The notes beneath the pieces were generated by a model, which was not told the origin of the DNA, searched no databases, and was given only the letters and a program-made list of their open reading frames with translations. 64,000 nt of DNA from Selaginella moellendorffii. Taxonomy: Eukaryota; Streptophyta; Lycopodiopsida; Selaginellales; Selaginellaceae. The position numbers were made by a program, and so were the translations under genes. The stretch lies in contig NW_003314288.1 in assembly GCF_000143415.4 (NCBI RefSeq), positions 1,737,504-1,801,503 on the forward strand. Reading direction: 5' to 3'. Below are positions 58,399-64,000 of the stretch, piece by piece (within the stretch, counting starts at the first letter, position 1; every line of letters starts with the position of its first letter).

Positions 58399-59087
58399 CA
58401 CGCCCGAAGCTGGAAAACTTGGCGCGGAGGAGAAATTCTACACGAGCGCTCTTAAATCCCCTCGAGAATGATGACAGGAGAGAATCCTCTGGGGGAAGCG
58501 AAGAGCCATCCGCGAGAGCAACGTCCAAGGGAGTGTCTTCGCGCAGTCCGCCCACAGCTAATAGGCGTTGACGGGCACGTGGCGCGCCCGGGGCCGTCGG
58601 ATGGCGCTGACGAGGAGAGAGAAGAGAACACGCACTTGATCCTGTTCGAAAACTATTCACGAAACATACACAAACACACGATAGATCCTTTCGGGCCCAG
58701 GGCATGGTTTATGGCCAACAATAATGTATCCAATTGTGCGCCCTCCATCAAAAGCGTCGTCAATCAATCATCTGATGTCCCTGTCGTGTCAAGCTGCGAG
58801 CTGAGCAAACAAATTTCTCCAAATTGCGCACCTTTGCCCCCTTGTCTCGCGGGAATTAGGGCTCTCGTACGGCAGAGCCTTAACTCCCCGCTTCCGTACG
58901 AGGCCCCGGATCCGGATCTGGGCCGTCGGATTTCGCCTGGATCCGACGGCGGCAGGGCTCGATCCCAGTCGAGGGGAGCGCTGCCTCCTGATTGGCTCCC
59001 CGGTTTCCTATATAGACTTTGAGGAGCGCCCAGGGGAATTCACTCCCAAGAAGGAAACGATCGATTCGAGAGCGCGTAGGGTTTGCC
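58399..59087. other. Divergent promoter region MYB-CC / H2A
   Basis: GC-rich spacer. Near H2A: GGATCCGGATCTGG and CCGTCGGAT/ATCCGACGG motifs (58917-58950), a CCAAT box (ATTGG 58991-58995), a TATA box and TAGGGTTT just before the ATG. An open frame through it (58468-59022) has no family features and is not called. Confidence 0.5.
59009..59015 (+). promoter_or_regulatory. TATA box of histone H2A
   Basis: TATATAG lies 14 bp after the CCAAT element and 73 bp before the H2A start codon. Confidence 0.6.
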
Positions 59088-59637
59088 ATGGCTGCTGGAG
59101 GAGGAGGTCGGGGTAAATCCGCCGGGAAGAAGGCTACTTCGAGGAGTTCCAAGGCCGGATTGCAGTTTCCAGTGGGTAGGATCGCCAGATTTCTCAAGGC
59201 GGGCAAGTATGCCGAGCGTGTTGGTGCTGGAGCGCCAGTCTATCTCGCCGCGGTTCTCGAGTACTTGGCGGCAGAGGTGAGTGAAATCTCTCGTGTTCTC
59301 CCCTCCCTATTTCATTCTTTTCCATGTCTCGAATCAATCGCGCTGAAATTCTTCCCTGTTTCATTCTTTTGAATCAATCGTGCTGATTGGGTCACTCCAT
59401 CTCCATCTCCAGGTGCTCGAATTGGCCGGGAATGCGGCCAGGGATAACAAGAAGAACAGGATTGTTCCACGGCATATCCAGCTCGCCGTGAGGAACGACG
59501 AAGAACTCTCCAAGCTCTTGGGCAGCGTCACTATTGCTGCTGGCGGCGTGCTGCCCAACATCCACAATGTCTTGCTACCGAAGAAGACTGGCACTGGGAG
59601 CTCCAAGAAGGACGCCGCCGGAGACGAGAGCCCCTAA
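59088..59637 (+). CDS. Histone H2A
   Basis: Core nucleosome histone, 137 aa; exons 59088-59276 and 59413-59637. It has [73 protein letters not shown] and [19 protein letters not shown]. The tail ends KDAAGDESP; it lacks the SQEF end of H2A.X and the SPKK repeats of H2A.W, so it is a canonical-type H2A. The intron after LAAE is at the position common in plant H2A variants. Confidence 0.97.
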
Positions 59638-59879
59638 ATCGATGGGAAGTTCGATCGATTCGGTCGAACTGGCACGAAGAACCCTAAAAATTCTCTTCAC
59701 GTGTACATTAACTTGTACGGTAGGAAATGCCGTAATTATTCTCCGTCCCTGTCTGACGCGTCTTGGAAATCTGACGTGGAATGCTGACTGCGCATCTCCT
59801 TTGTTCTTATGCCATTTCCAGAGCTCTTTGCTCTGCCGATTTGATTCGAGGTTGCGTTTGCTTCTCTTTTGGCTCTGCT

Positions 59880-61179
59880 ATGGCGATGGTGTTCTTATTC
59901 GTGATCTTGTGCTGGATCGCGGGGAATGGTGCCGCGGTGGCGGCCGCGCGCGCCATGTTTGTGTTTGGCGACTCCCTTGTCGATGCTGGAACCAATGTGT
60001 TCATCGCTGGAGTGCCCAACGCGGCGAATTTCGATCCCTACGGCGAGACATTCTTCCACAAGCCCACTGGGCGGTTCAGCAACGGGAAAATAGTTCCAGA
60101 TTTCTTGGGTGCGCAAGAATTTTCTTTAGTTTGTCTATAGAAATTCTTGACTTTGATTTGGTTGAGCGCAGCTGGATTGCTGGGACTCGCACTGCTGCCA
60201 CCGTTTCTCAAGCCAGGATCGAATTTCTCGCAAGGGGCGAACTTTGCATCGTCCGGGAGTGGGATCTCGAACAATCCAGACAATGTTGGTGATTGATTGA
60301 GAGAGGGATCTTGGATTTTCGTTTTGATTCCTGGATCGTTTCTGCAGGATCTCATCCCTCTAAATGCCCAAGTCCGGCAATTCCAGGAGTTTGTGAAGAG
60401 ACGCAAACCTAGGGAGCTCTCTATCCCGGCTTCCATCTTCTTGCTTGTCACTGGCAGCAATGATCTTCTGGGAGGATACCTCCTAAATGGATCCGCCCAG
60501 CAGGCTTTCAACCCCCAGCAATACGTCGATCTCCTCCTCGGCGAGTACCAAAAATCTCTGCTGGTAAGGAAAAGAGCAAGGATTGGGATCATCGGTTCAA
60601 TCGACACAAAAGAGCTCTTAAATTCTTGCTTTGATCGAGCAGGCTTTGCATCAATCCGGTGCCAGGAAGATCGTCATCACTGGAATCGGGCCTCTGGGAT
60701 GCACGCCGTCGCTGCGATTACTCCAGGAGATCACCAACAATGCCACCGGCTGCTTGGAGGAATCAAACCAGCTCGCGCTGGCATTCAACACGAAGCTGGC
60801 GCAGCTCTTCCAGGAGCTAACGAAGAATCTCACGGACGCGAAGATCATCCTCGTCAAGCCCTACGATTTCTTCCTCGACATGATCAACAATGGCACGAAA
60901 TACGGTAGGATTTCGAGGAAATTGGATCGATCGAGAGATTTTTCTTTCTTTATCGCAGGATTTGAGGAGACGCAGAAGAACTGCTGTGGCGGTGGAGCAT
61001 ACAATGCGATGATTCCTTGCGGACGCGATGCGCCATTCCTGTGCCACGTCCCATCCAAGTACCTCTTCTGGGATTTCCATCCCACACACCAGGCGGCGCG
61101 ATTCATCAGCGACCAGGTCTGGGGCGGAGCTCCCGCGTTCGTGGAGCCTCTCAATCTAAGAGCTCTAGCTCAAATTTAA
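59880..61179 (+). CDS. GDSL-type esterase/lipase
   Basis: Secreted SGNH-fold lipase or esterase. Signal peptide from ATG 59880 ([15 protein letters not shown]). Block [16 protein letters not shown] (Ser), [31 protein letters not shown] (block II Gly), [15 protein letters not shown] (block III Asn), [28 protein letters not shown] and block [14 protein letters not shown] (Asp and His). Six exons with short introns. The catalytic set Ser-Asp-His with Gly and Asn is complete. The next gene starts 50 bp after the stop (TAA 61177-61179). Confidence 0.93.
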
Positions 61180-61228
61180 ATCCCAAGTTCTTGGCGCCAA
61201 AAGTTCTCGCGGCATTCTTCATGGGTGG

Positions 61229-63382
61229 ATGGATCGCAGGGAATGCATCAAGCTCCTCGATTCGTGCACGGATCTCGCCGCCGCGGACAAGCTCGACGCC
61301 CACGTCCGCGCTCGCTACGGCGATGCCGATCGATTCCTGGCCAACAAGCGCCTGGAGATGTTTGGGCGGTGCGGGAGCACTGGCAGGGCGCGGGAGATTC
61401 TCGACGGCATCGCCCTGGGCGACAGGGATTGCTTCTCGTGGGATCTCATGCTCTCCGCATATGCCAAGAATGGACAGATCGATGCCGCCACACAGCTCTT
61501 CCGTGAGATGCACGGCACGACGATCGTCTCGTGGAACACGATGCTCGCCGCATATTCCCGAGATCTTAGCCGGGCCATCGCCGTATTCGATTCCATGCCG
61601 GAGAGGAATCTTATCTCGTGGAACTCCATGCTCGCGGCATATGCCCAGAACGGGCATATTCTTGAGGCAAGGTTGGTGTTCGATTCTATGCCCCTTCGCA
61701 GCCTAGTTTCGTGGACAACTTTGTTAAAGTCTTACACGCTAATCGCTAAGATCGATCTGGCAAAGATTTTTTTTGACGAGATGCCTGAAAGGGATCTGGT
61801 CTCCACGACCGCGATGCTCAACGCATATGCCCAAAGCGGGGATCTGGAAGATGCCAAGAAAGTATTCCAGGAATCTTCTCGGCACAACCTTGTGCTCCTT
61901 ACTGCGATGGTGGCGGCCTACGCGCACGGCACCCGGCTGGAAGATGCCAAGAGGATATTCGACTGGATGCCCGAAAGGAATGTGGTGACGTGGAATGCGA
62001 TGCTGTCCGGATTTGCCCAGAACCAACGACTGGATGCCGCGCGGAGGCTGTTCCAGCAGATGCCCGAGCGCGATGTGGCCACGTGGAATGCCATGCTGGC
62101 GGGGTATGCCCAGAACGGCCACTTGGAGGATGCCAAGTGGATGTTTGACTCGATGCCGCTGCGGAATATTACGACGGCAAATGCCATGCTGGCTGCGTAT
62201 GTACAAAGCGACCGAATCGAAGAGGCTAGGCATCTTTATAGATCCATGGAGGAGAGGAATCTAATTTCTTCGAATATTATGCTTACCACATATGCCCAAT
62301 CGGGGCAAATGTACGAAGCGGAAACAATCTTTGATTCATTGCCGGAAGTCAACGTTATTTCGTCGACCTGTATGATAGGAGCTTATTCTTCAAACAGTCA
62401 TGTTGACCGTGCGAAGACAATGTTTGACCAGATTCCACACAAGAATATTGCTTGTTGGAATTCGATGCTCGCTGCATATACCGAAAATGGGCAATTAGAA
62501 CGAGCGAAACTTTTCTTTGATTCCATGCCTGAGAAGAACTTGATCTCGTCAACAACATTGTTGGCAGCGTTCTCGCAAAACGGCCATATTGAGGCCGCCA
62601 AAACCTTGTTTGAAAGTTCGCCCCAGAGAGATCTGATCTTGTCAACTGCAATGCTTTCAGCCTATGCCCAGAACGGGCATCTAGGAGATGCCTGCGATCT
62701 CATCACTAGTATGCCCGAGACGAACCTCATCTCCCAGACAGTGATGCTAATCGTCTACGCCCAGAGAGGTTTCTTCAACCACGCCAGGCAAATGTTCATC
62801 CGGATGCCACAACGGAGCCTCATTACCTGGAACACGATGCTGTGGGTATTCTCCCTCAACCGCGATCTTGCCAGCGCAAAGGAGCTCTTCGATTCAATGC
62901 CCGAGCGAGACCTCGTCTCGTTTAACTCGATCCTCGCCGCGTTTGCCACCTCGAGCCAGGACTCTGGAGTCGCAGCGACGGAAGCTTTCCACAGTCTCCT
63001 AGCGGTGGAATCCCCGGACTCCATGTCCTTCGTGCTCGCGCTGCTCGCTCGCAGCCACACTGGCGGGACTGAGTCCGCGAGGAGCTCCTTCGTCTCGATG
63101 ATCTACGACTTTGGGCTGGCCCCGACCAAGCAGCACTACAACAGTATGATCAATCTGCTGGGCCGGGCAGGGCATCTGGAGCGAGCGCTGGATCTCGTCG
63201 CGAGCATGCCGTTTGTGGCCGACGCCATGGATTGGAGATCCCTGCTTGGATCGTGTAGCAGCGGTGGTGCTACTATCAAAGGCAATCGCGATGTTCCAAC
63301 GAGCGCTCTTGGTTTGGAACCCAAAGACGGTGCGTCCTACGTCTTGCTCGCCAACATTCTTTCGAATGGTAATATGCCTTGA
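61229..63382 (+). CDS. PPR protein with 16-unit S-type repeat array (PPR6)
   Basis: Intronless 717-aa PPR protein, the longest array in the window. After MDRRECIKLLDSCTDLAA and a first partial motif (RLEMFGRCGSTGRAREIL), sixteen tandem repeats run from CFSWDLMLSAYAKNG to ITWNTMLWVFSLNRD. Nearly all are exactly 31 residues (one of 29), matching the SS motif class described for lycophyte PPRs. P2-like (PDSMSFVLALLARSHTGGT), L2 (KQHYNSMINLLGRAGHLER), S2 (DAMDWRSLLGSCSSGG) and the first residues of E1 (ASYVLLANILSNGNMP) end it. A possible donor (AATG|GTAATA) sits at the last codons, but no E-like exon is seen before the next gene, 98 bp away. Confidence 0.9.
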   Translation: MDRRECIKLLDSCTDLAAADKLDAHVRARYGDADRFLANKRLEMFGRCGSTGRAREILDGIALGDRDCFSWDLMLSAYAKNGQIDAATQLFREMHGTTIVSWNTMLAAYSRDLSRAIAVFDSMPERNLISWNSMLAAYAQNGHILEARLVFDSMPLRSLVSWTTLLKSYTLIAKIDLAKIFFDEMPERDLVSTTAMLNAYAQSGDLEDAKKVFQESSRHNLVLLTAMVAAYAHGTRLEDAKRIFDWMPERNVVTWNAMLSGFAQNQRLDAARRLFQQMPERDVATWNAMLAGYAQNGHLEDAKWMFDSMPLRNITTANAMLAAYVQSDRIEEARHLYRSMEERNLISSNIMLTTYAQSGQMYEAETIFDSLPEVNVISSTCMIGAYSSNSHVDRAKTMFDQIPHKNIACWNSMLAAYTENGQLERAKLFFDSMPEKNLISSTTLLAAFSQNGHIEAAKTLFESSPQRDLILSTAMLSAYAQNGHLGDACDLITSMPETNLISQTVMLIVYAQRGFFNHARQMFIRMPQRSLITWNTMLWVFSLNRDLASAKELFDSMPERDLVSFNSILAAFATSSQDSGVAATEAFHSLLAVESPDSMSFVLALLARSHTGGTESARSSFVSMIYDFGLAPTKQHYNSMINLLGRAGHLERALDLVASMPFVADAMDWRSLLGSCSSGGATIKGNRDVPTSALGLEPKDGASYVLLANILSNGNMP

Positions 63383-63480
63383 ACGTGGGGCTTTTACTTT
63401 AGGGCTGACTTGGCACACCATTTGGTCAAAACAGGCTAGATTTAGGGTGTGTTGAGCTCACATTTTCTCTCGCCTCCTGA

Positions 63481-64000
63481 ATGGAGGAAGAGCGCGTCTT
63501 CACCCTGGACGACGCGATCGAGTCGTTAGGGTTTGGGCGATTCCAGTGCTTGATCCTCGTCTACGCAGGTATGTCGTGGATGGCGGAGGCGATGGAGATG
63601 ATGCTCCTGTCCTTCGTCGGCCCGGCCGTGGAGCAGCTCTGGGATTTGTCCCCGCGGCAAGAGAGCGCCATCTCCAGCGTCGTCTTCGCGGGGATGATGA
63701 TCGGGGCTTACTCGTGGGGTGTGCTGTCCGATTCCAAAGGAAGGAGGTATGATTTCTTCAGAAAAAACTATTTTTTCCATAGTTTTGGAGCTAAGATCCG
63801 TGGCACAGGATTGGCTTCTTTGCGACAGCCGTGATTACCTTCATTGCCGGATTCTTGAGCTCCTTCGCTCCAAATTACTACGCGCTGCTCTTCCTGCGAG
63901 CTCTGGTTGGGATCGGGCTTGGCGGCGGCCCGGTGGTGTCGTCGTGGTTCATGGAGTTTGTTCCAGCTCCAAACCGCGGGACTTTGATGGTGATCTTCTC
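63481..64000 (+). CDS. NiaP/OCT7-like MFS transporter (3' end outside window)
   Basis: Major facilitator membrane transporter close to Arabidopsis At3g13050 (nicotinate/organic cation type; recalled). Exon 1 63481-63747 begins MEEERVFTLDDAIESLGFGR and includes YAGMSWMAEAMEMMLLSFVG, ARQES-like PRQESAISSVVFAGMMIGAY and the MFS loop GVLSDSKGRR. Exon 2 (from about 63810) continues IGFFATAVITFIAGFLSSFA, RALVGIGLGGGPVVSSWFME and FVPAPNRGTLMVIFS to the window end. At least four membrane segments are visible. Start chosen at ATG 63481. Confidence 0.9.

Noticed and set aside
58468-59022. Open frame of 184 codons between MYB-CC and H2A
   Set aside because: It overlaps the CCAAT/TATA promoter of H2A, has no family motif and follows the GC-rich composition of the spacer.
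61430-62920. Regular 93-bp periodicity suggesting an array such as CRISPR or satellite
   Set aside because: The period equals 31 codons of the PPR repeat; it is coding, and the units are diverged.

Overview
The window looks like nuclear DNA of a lycophyte, most likely Selaginella (S. moellendorffii-like). The basis is a land-plant gene set (light-dependent POR, RAF1, G-type lectin kinase, neprosin, serine carboxypeptidases, MYB-CC), very short introns (mostly 45-90 nt), tightly packed genes, and six PPR genes, five of which carry long runs of 31-residue S-type PPR repeats. No sequence search was run, so the species call is inference.

Layout. 1-2469: 3' part of an ALE2-like receptor kinase (+). 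3488-5237: neprosin-family protein (+). 5410-13496: a rearranged PPR/PP2C cluster with PPR1 (-), PPR2 (+), an intact PP2C (+), PPR3 (+), and at least five decayed fragments of the same families between them. 13497-16536: AT-rich, apparently gene-free DNA. 16537-20231: RPL24 (-), POR (+), RAF1 (-). 20303-24530: a tandem triplet of degenerate 2OG-oxygenase-like genes, two intact and one decayed. 24627-29175: divergent PPR4 (-) and adenylosuccinate lyase (+). 29374-30223: intronless CBL-like calcium sensor (-) and tRNA-Gly. 30383-33850: a divergent pair (thylakoid-lumen PsbQ-like protein (-) and EGF-like GPI-type protein (+)) followed by a duplicate in which the (-) partner has decayed. 34182-36748: S-domain receptor kinase with a frame break. 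36933-38618: PPR5 (-). 38868-47702: GH38 alpha-mannosidase and GH116 (GBA2-type) glucosylceramidase, both (+) and intron-rich. 48735-53388: two tandem serine carboxypeptidases. 53738-54493: an unrecognised protein with a GSSGGP motif. 54655-58398: argininosuccinate synthase (-), tRNA-Leu, MYB-CC factor (-). 59088-64000: histone H2A, GDSL lipase, PPR6 and the start of a NiaP/OCT7-like transporter, all (+).

Themes. (1) Divergent gene pairs were duplicated as units and then lost one partner. In the PPR1/PPR2/PP2C block the two copies lost opposite partners. (2) All six PPR proteins stop at or inside the E1 motif, so none carries E2, E+ or DYW; for PPR2 the tail is visibly made from the promoter of the next gene. 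(3) Three GC-AG introns are supported by conserved protein sequence on both sides, two of them in one gene (adenylosuccinate lyase). (4) Exact telo-boxes (AAACCCTAA) lie close to the start codons of RPL24, adenylosuccinate lyase and argininosuccinate synthase.
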